Shown: positions 42,467 through 51,361, numbered from the stretch's first letter. The stretch: DNA of 64,000 nucleotides from Sphingobium xanthum (GCF_019737615.1 NZ_JAHKKS010000002.1:62001-126000), one strand, 5' to 3'. Notes: generated by a model from the sequence alone, not told the origin. Made by a program: numbers and translations.

Positions 42467-44584
42467 TCAGTTCGGCGATCGGTTCGCCGCCGGCGCGTCC
42501 GGCGGCTGCTGATAGCCGTTCCGGTCGAGCCGCAGTTCCGGCCGCACAGCGCAAGGGATGCAGTCAGGATGATAGAGCGGCGGCACGCGCCCGCTCACCG
42601 GATTGGTATATTCGAACCACATCGGCAGGATCATCGGCCAGTCCCATGTGTCGCCGGTCCCGCCCCAATAATGCTCCGCACGCTTGCCGAGCGACTTGAG
42701 CGGGATGTCCGGCGGGAAATTGCCGCCGGAATAGACGCGCGCCGGCACGTTGGGATCGGGCGGCGGTGGGTCCTTGGCCTTCGCCCACAGGCCGTCCTTC
42801 CAGGCCACCGGCTTGATGAAGGGCTCGTCCAGCGACAGGTTCCACAGCCGCCAGACGCCCTTCTCCAGCACATATTCGTTATAATATATGCCGCCCCAGA
42901 AGGAGGCGCCGAAGAACGCCCCCGCCTCGCCCACCGTCTTGCCGGTGCGCGGCTGGAACAGGCGGACATGACCCGTCACCGATCGCCCGTCGTCCGAGAT
43001 CAGGAACACCGGCTGCACCAGCCAATGATAGGAAATGCCGGGCCGCTTCTCCGGCACCTTGCCGGCGGTCCGCGCTGCCAGCACCCGTTCGCGGCCGATA
43101 TAATAGCCGGCGAACGGCGTGACCTTGAAGCCCTTCTCCGCGATCAGCCCGCCGAAGCCGGCCGGATTGCCGTCGTCGAGAAAGAAGCCATAAGCCGAGG
43201 AGACATTGACGGAACCGTCATAAGCGGCCGAGCGCGCCAGCCGCCTTTTGGCTTCGTCCAGCGTGACCGGTGCGGCCTTCCGCGCGGCGATGGCCCCGGT
43301 CAGCGGCAATGCCGCCACCGTCTTGGCGCTGCCCCGCGGCACCACCGCCTTGCCCGTGACCGGATGCACGCCGAGAAACGCGGGCACAGCCGTCCGCGGG
43401 CCGGTCACATCGTCCTGCGGCACCGGCCCGTCCGGCGCATTGGCCCCGCCCGGCACGGGGTCGGTGATCCGGCTCTTGCCCCAGCCGAGGAAGATGTCCG
43501 TCTTCATCTGCGGAAAGCGCCGCATCTCGCGGATCTTCCAGACCCCGTTCTCGCGCACGAAGCGATTGTGGAAGGTAGCGATTTCCCACCAGCCCTTCTC
43601 CTGATCGGCCTCGCCCAGCATGCCGAGCTCAAGCCCGCGCGCGGACGCCTCATTGCCGCCCGGTGCGATCGTGACGATCACATTGAACTGCACGCGGTCA
43701 TTGAGCTGCCCATGGCTGAGCCCCGCCGCGCCAATACTCTCCAGCCAGCGCCGCACCCTCGCCTTGCCGCGCCAGACGCCCTGTCTGCCGACTTCCACGG
43801 CAGCGTCCTTGGCGAACAGATCGGCCACATCGTCCCACATCTTCCGGTCGGCGTAGAAGCCGTACATGGACTGAAGATTGCGGATGCGGTCCTCCTCGTT
43901 CAGCCGGTCGGTCCGCGCTTGCAACGCGGCAAGCGTCGCCCTGGCCGGTGCCGCCGCGCCCGTCGGCGGCGGGATCGGAATGCCCGCATTGTCCTGATCG
44001 AAATGATAAGGCGGTACCGGCAGGTCGCCCCCGCCCCAATTCACCCAACCCTCCTCATAGGGTCCGTCGAACTGCGGGTAATAATGCGCCGTCGCGATCT
44101 TCCAGACCCCGCCCTCGCGCACATAATCATTCACGAAGACACCGCCTTCGATCCGCGCCTTCCCGTCATGGCCATGGAAGATGATCGCCTGCCACCGCGC
44201 CTTGGCGGTCTCGCCGTCCGCCGACAGACTGATGACGGGCGAGTCGATCATCATCGCCGAGAGGCCACCCGCCACTTGCCCGTCCCGCCCGCCGCCATAG
44301 CGCGTCCGCAGGAAGCTCGCGATCGCGGCCGGCCCGCTCGCCGTCAGCGCTTCCTTGACCTGCCCGTCGAACACGAGCCTGCCTTCGGCGGAGAACAGCG
44401 CGCCCACCTCGGTCCAAAGCCCGAACTGGGCATATTGTGCATAGCTGTTCTGAAGCGCGCGCACGGCCCGCAGGCTCTCGGTGCGCTCCACATCGCGCGC
44501 AAAGTTGTCGAGCGCCGGATCGGCCTGCGCGGGCAAGGAGAAGAGTAATCCGATGAGAGCACAGATCAGGGCGAACGGACGCAT
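42467..44584 (-). CDS. exported protein with tandem SnoaL/NTF2-like domains
   Basis: 705 residues. Signal peptide MRPFALICALIGLLFSLPAQ. Domain 1 (about 30-190) has ALQNSYAQYAQFGLWTEVGA and ARIEGGVFVNDYVREGGVWK; domain 2 (about 215-375) repeats it as NLQSMYGFYADRKMWDDVAD and FHNRFVRENGVWKIREMRRF; domain 3 (about 460-620) is more diverged (NVSSAYGFFLDD, YYNEYVLEKGVWRLWNLSLD). Each is a SnoaL-like cone-shaped barrel, a fold used by dehydratases and isomerases of hydrophobic molecules. The ATG at 44584 has AGGAG upstream; a TTG start 15 bp earlier is unlikely. Convergent with the ligB-like gene, 6 bp apart. Function unknown. Confidence 0.8.
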   Translation of the reverse strand: MRPFALICALIGLLFSLPAQADPALDNFARDVERTESLRAVRALQNSYAQYAQFGLWTEVGALFSAEGRLVFDGQVKEALTASGPAAIASFLRTRYGGGRDGQVAGGLSAMMIDSPVISLSADGETAKARWQAIIFHGHDGKARIEGGVFVNDYVREGGVWKIATAHYYPQFDGPYEEGWVNWGGGDLPVPPYHFDQDNAGIPIPPPTGAAAPARATLAALQARTDRLNEEDRIRNLQSMYGFYADRKMWDDVADLFAKDAAVEVGRQGVWRGKARVRRWLESIGAAGLSHGQLNDRVQFNVIVTIAPGGNEASARGLELGMLGEADQEKGWWEIATFHNRFVRENGVWKIREMRRFPQMKTDIFLGWGKSRITDPVPGGANAPDGPVPQDDVTGPRTAVPAFLGVHPVTGKAVVPRGSAKTVAALPLTGAIAARKAAPVTLDEAKRRLARSAAYDGSVNVSSAYGFFLDDGNPAGFGGLIAEKGFKVTPFAGYYIGRERVLAARTAGKVPEKRPGISYHWLVQPVFLISDDGRSVTGHVRLFQPRTGKTVGEAGAFFGASFWGGIYYNEYVLEKGVWRLWNLSLDEPFIKPVAWKDGLWAKAKDPPPPDPNVPARVYSGGNFPPDIPLKSLGKRAEHYWGGTGDTWDWPMILPMWFEYTNPVSGRVPPLYHPDCIPCAVRPELRLDRNGYQQPPDAPAANRSPN

Positions 44585-44731
44585 CGGACTCTCCTGCAAG
44601 GCATGGCCGCGTCAGGCGCGGCTCGCGCGGATCGTCTCTAGCGTCTCGAAGGAAGCGGACAATGTCGGGCTGCGGCTTCTGCTGTCCTATCCAAAATTTG
44701 CTGCCGCTACGGGCAAATCCGCCCGTTCGTT

Positions 44732-45013
44732 TCACAGCTTACGCCGCCGCGTCGGCGCATGAAAATCCGGCTCTTTCCCCGCCACCCAGCGCAGGAAGCT
44801 CGCCATTGCCGGATCGCCGCGCAATGCCGTCAGATCATTCCCCATGCGCTGAAGCTGCCCGTTCGAGAAATTGGCATGGATCGCCCGATGGCAGATCGGA
44901 TGGACGGGGAATGTCTCGCGCCCGCCCTTCGCTCTGGGAATGGGATGATGTCCCTCGATCCGCACGCCCAGCGGCCGCTCGCACAGCCAGCAGCGCCCGG
45001 ACTCCGCCGTCAC
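44732..45013 (-). CDS. HNH endonuclease domain protein
   Basis: 93 residues. CWLC near the N-terminus, IEGHHPIPRAKGGRETFPVH and HPICHRAIHANFSNGQL make the zinc-bound beta-beta-alpha HNH fold (CxxC...HH...CxxxH). Starts with GTG at 45013, overlapping the MOSC stop in GTGA, so the two are coupled. Small single-domain HNH proteins of this kind are common and mostly uncharacterised; the role may be housekeeping rather than mobile. Confidence 0.8.
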   Translation of the reverse strand: MTAESGRCWLCERPLGVRIEGHHPIPRAKGGRETFPVHPICHRAIHANFSNGQLQRMGNDLTALRGDPAMASFLRWVAGKEPDFHAPTRRRKL

Positions 45014-45660
45014 GAAGCGAGCTTCTCCGCCCGATCGCGCCAGGCCTCCGCGAGTACCGGCATGCGCGCCAGCGTCGCTACCCCGGCGGGATCGGTCTTG
45101 TGCCCGCCGCCAACCAGCAGCTTGAAGACGCGCGCGATCGGCCAGTCCGCGTGGCTGCGCTCGACGAGAGTCATCGGCTTCCCCGCCTGCGCCTCGCCCT
45201 CACGGATCACGCGCAGATACAGCCCGCAATGGCCGCTGGCGACTGCCTTGGCGAGCACATCCTTCCGGCCGAAGCGCGCATTGAGCTTGGAGCAGGGCTG
45301 CCGGCCATGGCTGATCTCGAGCAAGGCCGTTCCGAGCTCGAAGCGATCGCCAAGGCAAAGCGCTTCCTCCGTCGCGCCGCGCGTCGCGAGATTTTCGCCG
45401 AATGCGCCGGGGCTGCCCAGCAGCGGATGATCGTCGAGCTGCGAGCGCCACCAGGGATAATGATCCTGCGGCACGAGATGCACCGCCTTGTCATGCCCAC
45501 CATGATGGACCGGATCGGCGACGGCATCGCCTTCCAGGCCGAGCCAGCCGATCCGCACGGGACCGGCGACCGGCGCCTTTCCCATCGCGCTCAGCACATC
45601 AGGCGCAAGCAGAGCGGGCTTGCCGGTCAGCAGCGCATCGAGGGACAGGATCAACGTCAT
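45010..45660 (-). CDS. MOSC domain protein (YiiM-like)
   Basis: 216 residues. Conserved MOSC features: GDAVADPVHHGGHDKAVHLV, PQDHYPWW, GAFGENLATRG, LCLGDRFELGTALLEISHGR and the conserved cysteine in QPCSKLNARFG. The family is a sulfur-carrier domain related to molybdenum cofactor sulfurase; YiiM-type proteins reduce N-hydroxylated compounds with Moco. The ATG at 45660 is used because it begins the conserved domain; an extension upstream overlaps the divergent glycosyltransferase gene. Coupled to the HNH gene downstream. Confidence 0.88.
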   Translation of the reverse strand: MTLILSLDALLTGKPALLAPDVLSAMGKAPVAGPVRIGWLGLEGDAVADPVHHGGHDKAVHLVPQDHYPWWRSQLDDHPLLGSPGAFGENLATRGATEEALCLGDRFELGTALLEISHGRQPCSKLNARFGRKDVLAKAVASGHCGLYLRVIREGEAQAGKPMTLVERSHADWPIARVFKLLVGGGHKTDPAGVATLARMPVLAEAWRDRAEKLAS

Positions 45661-45753
45661 CGCCCGGCCATGCCAGCCCTGCTCGGGCTTGACCAGCCCC
45701 TGTGCCGCATGAACCCCTTTGCGACCAGGCGAAGGCATCGCTATAGCGCCGCG

Positions 45754-46893
45754 ATGCAAGCCAGCGACCTGCGCATTGCCCTGTTCAGCGGCAACTACAA
45801 CTACGTTCGCGACGGCGCCAATCAGGCGCTCAATCGTCTCATGGCGTCCGCCATCGCGGCCGGCGCGACTGTCCGCGTCTATTCACCCACGACCGATCAT
45901 CCCGCCTTCGAACCGGCCGGGGATCTCGTATCGGTGCCAAGTTGGAGCATGCCCGGTGGCCGGGGCGAATATCGCCTCGCCAAGGGCCTGCCTGACACGA
46001 TCAAGGCCGACCTCACGGCGTACAAGCCCAATATCGTGCATGTCTCCGCGCCGGACATTCTCGGCCATCGCGCTGCCGCCTGGGCACGCGAACAGGACAT
46101 CCCCTGCATGGCCTCGCTGCACACCCGCTTCGAGACCTATCCGCGCTATTACGGCCTCGGTTTCACCGAGCCGCTACTCGTCTGGCTGCAGAAGCGCTTC
46201 TACAATCGCGTGGATCAGGTGATGGTGCCGAGTCCGAGCATGGCGAGTCTGCTCCAGACATGGGGCGTCACCAGCCCGATCGGCATCTGGTCCCGCGGCA
46301 TCAATCACGCGCGCTTCAATCCGCAGCGCCGCGACAATGGATGGCGGCGCGCCCTTGGCATCGCGGATGACGATGTCGCGGTTGGCTTTCTCGGCCGGCT
46401 CGTGCTGGAGAAGGGCCTCGGCGTGTTCGCCGACGTGGTGGAAGCGCTCAAGCGCCGCGGCGTGCCGCATCGCGTGCTAGTCATCGGCGACGGGCCCGCG
46501 CGCGCCTGGTTCGCCCAGCGCGTGCCGGAAGCGGTGTTCACCGGCTTCCAGGCGGGCGACGATCTCGGCCGGGCGGTCGCGGGCATGGACATCTTCTTCA
46601 TGCCGTCCGTCACCGAGACGTTCGGCAATGTGACGACCGAGGCAATGGCCGCCGGCGTGCCGGTCGTCGCGGCCCGCGCCACCGGCGCAATCGATCTGGT
46701 CGAGGACGGCGTCACCGGTTTCCTCGTGCCGCCGCAGGACGTCAACGCTTATGCCGACGCGATCCAGCGCCTCATCGAAAATCCAGCCCTGCGCACCTCC
46801 GCCGGCGAGGCCGGGCACAAGCGTGTGCAGGGCTATGAATGGGACGGCGTCAATGCCCGCATGATCGAGGCCTATCTGGCACTGAGCATTTGA
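45754..46893 (+). CDS. GT4 family glycosyltransferase
   Basis: 379 residues, GT-B fold. N-terminal acceptor domain starts LRIALFSGNYNYVRDGANQA; the donor domain has VGFLGRLVLEKGLGVFADVV, VLVIGDGPARAW and the nucleotide-sugar motif PSVTETFGNVTTEAMAAGVP (E-X7-E). The similarity is to the MgtA/PimB-like branch that adds mannose or glucose to lipids. In sphingomonads, which have glycosphingolipids instead of LPS, a lipid acceptor is possible (inference). No ribosome-binding site is strong at the ATG 45754. Confidence 0.87.
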   Translation: MQASDLRIALFSGNYNYVRDGANQALNRLMASAIAAGATVRVYSPTTDHPAFEPAGDLVSVPSWSMPGGRGEYRLAKGLPDTIKADLTAYKPNIVHVSAPDILGHRAAAWAREQDIPCMASLHTRFETYPRYYGLGFTEPLLVWLQKRFYNRVDQVMVPSPSMASLLQTWGVTSPIGIWSRGINHARFNPQRRDNGWRRALGIADDDVAVGFLGRLVLEKGLGVFADVVEALKRRGVPHRVLVIGDGPARAWFAQRVPEAVFTGFQAGDDLGRAVAGMDIFFMPSVTETFGNVTTEAMAAGVPVVAARATGAIDLVEDGVTGFLVPPQDVNAYADAIQRLIENPALRTSAGEAGHKRVQGYEWDGVNARMIEAYLALSI

Positions 46894-46894
46894 A

Positions 46895-46914
46895 GTCAGG
46901 TGGAATCACCTGAC
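46895..46914. terminator. hairpin after the glycosyltransferase gene
   Basis: GTCAGGTG (46895-46902) pairs with CACCTGAC (46907-46914), loop GAAT. No U-tract follows, so an intrinsic terminator is only possible. Confidence 0.4.
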
Positions 46915-46942
46915 GACTCGCAAATGCGTCAACAAATGGGGT

Positions 46943-47374
46943 TCAGCGCAAGATAGCCTTTGCCCGCGCCCATTGCGCATACCAGATCAGGAACAGCAGC
47001 ACGATCCAGATGAAGGCCTGCATGGCCAGCATCGCGGGCGTCGTCATGCTCGCCGGCATCCCGGCCAGAAGCTGATGGATCTGGCTGGCAGCGAGTCCCA
47101 GCAATGACAGGCCGAAGGCCGCCACCGCCCAGCGCGAGCGGAGCAGCAGCAGGATCGATCCGAGCAGCGAGCCCCAGACGCCGACCGCCCAGGCGCCATG
47201 CACCCAGCCCGGCAGACTGTCGATAAACGCGATCACATCGGGCGGGAAATTCGCGAGATAGGCCGCGTTGCGCGTCTGCGTCATATAATAGTCGAAGCAA
47301 CCGAAAGCGTTCCAGAGCAGGCTGAGCAGGGACACGATCCAGTAGCTCCAGCCAATACGTGCCTCTCCGTTCAT
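46943..47374 (-). CDS. four-helix membrane protein, unknown
   Basis: 143 residues with four hydrophobic helices: SYWIVSLLSLLWNAFGCFDY, GAWAVGVWGSLLGSILLLLR, AAFGLSLLGLAASQIHQLLA and LAMQAFIWIVLLFLIWYAQW. A short motif FDYYMTQTRN follows helix 1. The ATG at 47374 has GGGGGAGA about 7 nt upstream; an ATG two codons earlier is too close to it. Similar small proteins are frequent in alphaproteobacteria but unnamed. Confidence 0.7.
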   Translation of the reverse strand: MNGEARIGWSYWIVSLLSLLWNAFGCFDYYMTQTRNAAYLANFPPDVIAFIDSLPGWVHGAWAVGVWGSLLGSILLLLRSRWAVAAFGLSLLGLAASQIHQLLAGMPASMTTPAMLAMQAFIWIVLLFLIWYAQWARAKAILR

Positions 47375-47432
47375 GGTCATTCTCCCCCAAGCATCCCGGG
47401 GGCATCATAGCGCAGTCAGGCGGCAGGTTCCA

Positions 47433-47756
47433 TCAACTCCAGTCGAACGTCAGCGGTGCCTCGCGGAAGGCAAAGCGGTCGAGATGCCGCGCGACAGTGC
47501 CCTTCAGCGCCTCGAGATGCTCGGGGCTGCTGGCGTCGATCTGCACGTCCAATGTCTCGGGCTGCGCGGTCATCGTCACCAGCGCATCGGCCGACCATGT
47601 CGCGCCGCGCGCGTCCTTGGGAAAGACGATCCGGCTCTGCTCCGCCGTGAACTCGACGGTCAGACTGTGGCTCCAGTGCTTGGAAAGCTGCTGGAGATAG
47701 CGGCTGCCCGACCTGGTCGGAACCTTGGCGATACCCGTGGTCATAATGGTGCTCAT
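47433..47756 (-). CDS. DUF2218 family protein
   Basis: 107 residues. The start MSTIMTTGIAKVPTRSGSRY and KHWSHSLTVEFTAEQSRIVF followed by LEALKGTVARHLDRFAFREA match DUF2218, a small alpha/beta domain often found beside siderophore or PadR genes. The ATG at 47756 has AAAAGGA directly upstream; an in-frame ATG at 47840, adjoining the PadR stop, would give a 135-residue form. In either case it is downstream of and probably co-transcribed with padR. Function unknown. Confidence 0.75.
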   Translation of the reverse strand: MSTIMTTGIAKVPTRSGSRYLQQLSKHWSHSLTVEFTAEQSRIVFPKDARGATWSADALVTMTAQPETLDVQIDASSPEHLEALKGTVARHLDRFAFREAPLTFDWS

Positions 47757-47840
47757 AGCGTCCTTTTCAGTCTTTTCGTCCGGCCTGTCCACCTCCGGCC
47801 CGATACCGAGCCGAAGGCGCAGGATTTCGAGACGCCTCAT

Positions 47841-48437
47841 TCAGAGACGCTCGATCTTCCGGACGGCCTCGTCGAGGATCGCGGCGATCTCGTGCGGCAG
47901 TTCGTCATTGCCGTCCTGCCCGCGCAGCTTGGCTTGCAGGGCCGATTTGAGATTGCCCATCGCCCGGCGCACCGGCCCGCGATTGGAGCGCTCGCGCATT
48001 TCGCCCAAGCCTTCCAGCCGGGCCATCAGCGCCGTGACTTCCTCGGCACGCTCGGCCAGATGGGCCTCGCCCGCCGCCGTGATACCATAGAGCTTGCGCG
48101 CGCCTTCGCTCTGCTGCTCGGCGATCAGTTCCATGTCCGCCAGCAGGGTGAGCGTCGGGTAGACCACGCCCGGGCTCGGCGCATAAGCGCCACCGGTCAG
48201 TTCCTCGATCGCGCGGATGAGGTCATAGCCGTGACGCGGCCCGCCCTCGATCAGCTTGAGCAGCACCAGCCGCAATTCCCCGCCATCGAACATCCGGCGG
48301 CCGCGCATCGCGCCCTGGATCGTCTCGTTGACGAAGCTGTTGATGGCGTCGCCGAACTCGGGGCCGAAGCCACCCCATCCGCCGCGCCCGCGTCCCCGGC
48401 CGGCGCCATGCCAGCCTCCCGGTCCACATTTCATCAT
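47841..48437 (-). CDS. PadR family transcriptional regulator
   Basis: 198 residues. A Gly/Arg-rich start (GPGGWHGAGRGRGRGGWGGF) precedes the winged helix: LRLVLLKLIEGGPRHGYDLI, GGAYAPSPGVVYPTLTLLAD and the wing GARKLYGITAAGEAHL, followed by a C-terminal dimerisation helix (ERAEEVTALMARLEGLGEMR). This is the PadR fold. The first ATG at 48437 has AGGAG 12 nt upstream. A palindrome AAGATATATCTT lies 37 bp upstream. It likely controls itself and the DUF2218 gene. Confidence 0.9.
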   Translation of the reverse strand: MMKCGPGGWHGAGRGRGRGGWGGFGPEFGDAINSFVNETIQGAMRGRRMFDGGELRLVLLKLIEGGPRHGYDLIRAIEELTGGAYAPSPGVVYPTLTLLADMELIAEQQSEGARKLYGITAAGEAHLAERAEEVTALMARLEGLGEMRERSNRGPVRRAMGNLKSALQAKLRGQDGNDELPHEIAAILDEAVRKIERL

Positions 48438-48473
48438 GTCGAAAATACTCCTGTGATTCGTTTTGATAGGTCT

Positions 48474-48485
48474 AAGATATATCTT
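48474..48485. promoter_or_regulatory. palindrome AAGATATATCTT, probable PadR operator
   Basis: A perfect 12-bp palindrome of only A/T-rich sequence, between divergent padR and rarA, 37 bp from the padR start. PadR dimers often bind A/T-rich palindromes near their own promoter (family knowledge); the match here is inference. Confidence 0.6.
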
Positions 48486-48558
48486 GGACAGTCATAGTCA
48501 AGCCCCGAACCGCAGCAAGCGCGAGTGCATCTGCGCGACAGTCGATTATATAGGGGCC

Positions 48559-49878
48559 ATGTCAGATCTGTTCGGCGGCCTCTCCGCCGCCTCCCCGCCT
48601 CAGGAACCCCGCGAAGATGCGCCGCTCGCCGATCGCTTGCGGCCGCGCACGCTCGCCGAGGTCGTCGGTCAGGACCATCTGACCGGCGCGGACGGCGCCA
48701 TCGGCCGCATGGTCGCTGCCGGCCGCCTCTCCTCGATGATCCTCTGGGGTCCGCCCGGCACCGGCAAGACCACGCTCGCTCGCCTGCTCGCCGATGCGGT
48801 CGGCATGCGCTTCGCGCCGATCTCCGCTGTCTTCTCCGGCGTCGCCGATCTCAAGGCCGCCTTCGCCGCGGCGCGCGACGCCGCCCGCGCCGGCCAGCGC
48901 ACACTGCTGTTCGTCGATGAGATCCACCGCTTCAATCGCGCCCAGCAGGATGGCTTCCTGCCTTATGTCGAGGACGGCACCGTCACTCTCGTCGGCGCCA
49001 CGACCGAGAATCCCAGCTTCGCGCTCAACGCCGCTTTGCTCTCGCGCGCGCAAGTGCTCATCCTGCGCCGCCTCGACGAGGCGGCGCTCGGCGAACTCAT
49101 CGCCCGCGCCGAGGCGCTGACCGAAAAGCCCCTGCCCCTCACCGAGGATGCCCGCGCCACGCTCATCGCCTCGGCCGACGGCGACGGGCGCTTCCTGCTC
49201 AATCAGGTCGAGACCTTGCAAAGCATCGGTATCGACAACCCGCTCGATCCCGCCGCGCTTGCTGAGCTGCTCCACCGCCGCATGCCGGTCTACGACAAGG
49301 ACCGCGAGGGGCATTACAATCTCATCTCGGCGCTACATAAGGCCCTGCGCGGCTCCGATCCGCAGGCCGCGCTCTATTATATGGCGCGCATGCTCGTCGC
49401 CGGCGAGGAGCCGCTCTATGTCGTGCGCCGCCTCGTCCGCTTCGCCAGCGAGGATGTCGGCCTCGCCGATCCGCAGGCCCTCGCCCAGTGCCTCGCCGCC
49501 AAGGATGCCTATGAGTTTCTCGGCTCCCCGGAAGGCGAGCTGGCGATCGTGCAGGCCTGCCTCTATCTCGCCACCGCGCCCAAATCGAACGCGGCCTACA
49601 CCGCCCAGAAAGCCGCCTGGCGCTCCGCCAGGGAAACCGGCTCGCTGATGCCGCCTGCCAATATCCTCAATGCGCCCACGAAGCTCATGAAGGAAATCGG
49701 CTACGGCAAGGGCTATACCTACGATCACGACACGGACGACGGCTTCTCCGGCGATAATTACTGGCCCGAGGAAATGACGCCGCAAACATTCTACGATCCC
49801 GTCGATCGCGGCTTCGAGCGCAAGATCAGGGAACGCATCGCTTATTGGGAGGGGCTACGGAATGAGCGTGGGAAATAG
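48559..49878 (+). CDS. rarA: replication-associated recombination protein A (RarA/MgsA)
   Basis: 439 residues. AAA+ ATPase with Walker A WGPPGTGKTTLARLLAD (P-loop 64-72), Walker B LLFVDEIHRFNRAQQDGFLP, sensor 1 LVGATTENPSFALNAALLSR, and the C-terminal tetramerisation part with AYEFLGSPEGELAIVQACLY and ANILNAPTKLMKEIGYGKGY. RarA acts at stalled forks with SSB and RecA. Start at MSDLFGG (48559), a typical N-terminus with a clamp- or SSB-type docking sequence; the longer upstream frame is unsupported. Confidence 0.96.
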   Translation: MSDLFGGLSAASPPQEPREDAPLADRLRPRTLAEVVGQDHLTGADGAIGRMVAAGRLSSMILWGPPGTGKTTLARLLADAVGMRFAPISAVFSGVADLKAAFAAARDAARAGQRTLLFVDEIHRFNRAQQDGFLPYVEDGTVTLVGATTENPSFALNAALLSRAQVLILRRLDEAALGELIARAEALTEKPLPLTEDARATLIASADGDGRFLLNQVETLQSIGIDNPLDPAALAELLHRRMPVYDKDREGHYNLISALHKALRGSDPQAALYYMARMLVAGEEPLYVVRRLVRFASEDVGLADPQALAQCLAAKDAYEFLGSPEGELAIVQACLYLATAPKSNAAYTAQKAAWRSARETGSLMPPANILNAPTKLMKEIGYGKGYTYDHDTDDGFSGDNYWPEEMTPQTFYDPVDRGFERKIRERIAYWEGLRNERGK

Positions 49879-51361
49879 GACGACATATAGCCCCTCCTCT
49901 TCAGAGGAGGGGTTGGGGGTGGTGGCGATGCGCCAGCATCGCTCGCAAGGCGATCAGCAGCATCGTCGAAACACCACCCCAACCCCTCCTCTGAAGAGGA
50001 GGGGCTTAACGTTAGCTCTCGCCCTCGCCCTCCTCCCCCTCCCCGCCGCCGCACAAACCACCCCCACCGCCTATGACCGCGCCATCGCCGCCGGCTACAA
50101 GGCGGCCGTCCTCTGCAGCGCCATCTTCACCGGCGGCCGCAAGCAGGCCGATGTGGAAGCGACCGAGCTCAAAGGCATCTATCCGCAATACACCGCCCTC
50201 CTCCCCAGCCTCCCCGCGACGGTCGACACCCGCACCGCCAGCGTCAGCGTCCCCTTCGATCCCGCGCTGCCGCCCCGCCTCGCTATCTGGAAGCCGGTCA
50301 CGGGCTGCACCAACATGCCGATCGGCTTCTCCCCCGCGCAACCGCTCCCGACCTACGCCACGCCGCCCGCCCCTACCCCGGCCGACCCACGCCCCTGGCC
50401 GCTCGGCGACGCCCTCCCGCGCATCGCCATGACCGCGCCGCCGCCGGTCCTCGCCGCGTTCGACGGCACGACCTATGGCAAGGGCAGCGTCACCACCGGC
50501 GTCATCGTCCTGCGCGGCAATCGCATGCTCACGGAGCGCTATGCCGACGGCTTCGGCCCCTTCACGGCACAGCGCACCTGGTCCGTCGCCAAGAGCATCA
50601 CCGGCACCCTCGTGGGCCTCGTCGCGAATGACGCCGCTGTCGATCCCGCCGCCCCCGCGCGCATCCCCGAATGGCAGGACGGCGCACCGGGAGACCTCCG
50701 CCGCACCATCACGCTCGATCAACTCCTGCGCATGGCCTCGGGCCTCTACAGCCCCTATGCCGGCAACCGGACAGACGGCGTCTATTTCGGCGGCACCGCC
50801 GTCACCGAGGAAACGATCGCCCTCCCGCTCGAGGTGCGCCCCGGCACGCGCTTCCGTTATTCGAACAACGACATCATGCTCGCCATGCGCTCCCTTCGCG
50901 CCACCCTCGGCGAGGAGCGCTACAAGGACTATCCCTCCAAGGCCCTGTTCGAGCCGCTCGGCATGAAGCACACAGTCGCCGAGACCGACTGGCGCGACAA
51001 TTATGTCTCCTCCAGCCAGATGTGGACCACCGCCCGCGACCTCGCCCGTTTCGGCCTGCTCTATCTCAACGGCGGCGTCTGGAACGGCCAGCGCCTCTTG
51101 CCGGAAAGCTGGATCAACTACGTCACCACGCCCAAATCCCCACAGCCGGCCGACGATTTCGGCTATGGCGCAACCTTCTGGCTGCTCAACAAATCCCCCG
51201 GCGTGCCCGCAGACACCTACGCCGCCTTCGGCAACCGCGGGCAATATGTCGTCATCGTGCCGAGCCGCCAGATCGTCATCGTCCGCCGCGCCGAGGATCC
51301 CGCCGGCTCCCCGTTCGACATCGCCCGCTTCACCGCTGACATACTCGCCGCGGCCAAATGA
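49862..51361 (+). CDS. beta-lactamase family serine hydrolase; 5' end reads through a repeat
   Basis: 499 residues if begun at the ATG at 49862 inside the rarA end. Catalytic SxxK is WSVAKSITGTL, the tyrosine motif is FRYSNNDIMLA (YSN), and later SSQMWTTARDLARFGLLYLN matches class C/esterase-like enzymes. Residues about 10-49 are encoded by the inverted repeat at 49889-50006 (PSSSEEGLG ... PTPPLKRRG), then a hydrophobic LTLALALALLPLPAAAQ, the expected signal peptide, follows. The repeat has inserted at the gene's 5' end in frame; the true start is therefore uncertain (49862, 49928, or a non-ATG codon just after the repeat). The gene overlaps the next by ATGA. Confidence 0.8.
   Translation: MSVGNRTTYSPSSSEEGLGVVAMRQHRSQGDQQHRRNTTPTPPLKRRGLTLALALALLPLPAAAQTTPTAYDRAIAAGYKAAVLCSAIFTGGRKQADVEATELKGIYPQYTALLPSLPATVDTRTASVSVPFDPALPPRLAIWKPVTGCTNMPIGFSPAQPLPTYATPPAPTPADPRPWPLGDALPRIAMTAPPPVLAAFDGTTYGKGSVTTGVIVLRGNRMLTERYADGFGPFTAQRTWSVAKSITGTLVGLVANDAAVDPAAPARIPEWQDGAPGDLRRTITLDQLLRMASGLYSPYAGNRTDGVYFGGTAVTEETIALPLEVRPGTRFRYSNNDIMLAMRSLRATLGEERYKDYPSKALFEPLGMKHTVAETDWRDNYVSSSQMWTTARDLARFGLLYLNGGVWNGQRLLPESWINYVTTPKSPQPADDFGYGATFWLLNKSPGVPADTYAAFGNRGQYVVIVPSRQIVIVRRAEDPAGSPFDIARFTADILAAAK
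49889..50006. repeat. paired long inverted repeat inside the hydrolase 5' region
   Basis: Left arm 49889-49923 and right arm 49973-50006 are inverted copies differing by one G. Each contains a palindrome CCCCTCCTCTTCAGAGGAGGGG or its complement, so the element can form nested hairpins. The 49 bp between include CGATGCGCCAGCATCG (hairpin). It lies between rarA and the hydrolase domain. Confidence 0.75.

Noticed and set aside
46929-47408. 159-codon minus-strand frame overlapping the four-helix membrane protein
   Set aside because: Composition is that of a shifted reading of the membrane-protein gene; the membrane frame has clear helices and a good ribosome-binding site.
49928-50008. ATG at 49928 as sole start of the serine hydrolase
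   Set aside because: It lies inside the repeat pair with no ribosome-binding site; kept only as an alternative.
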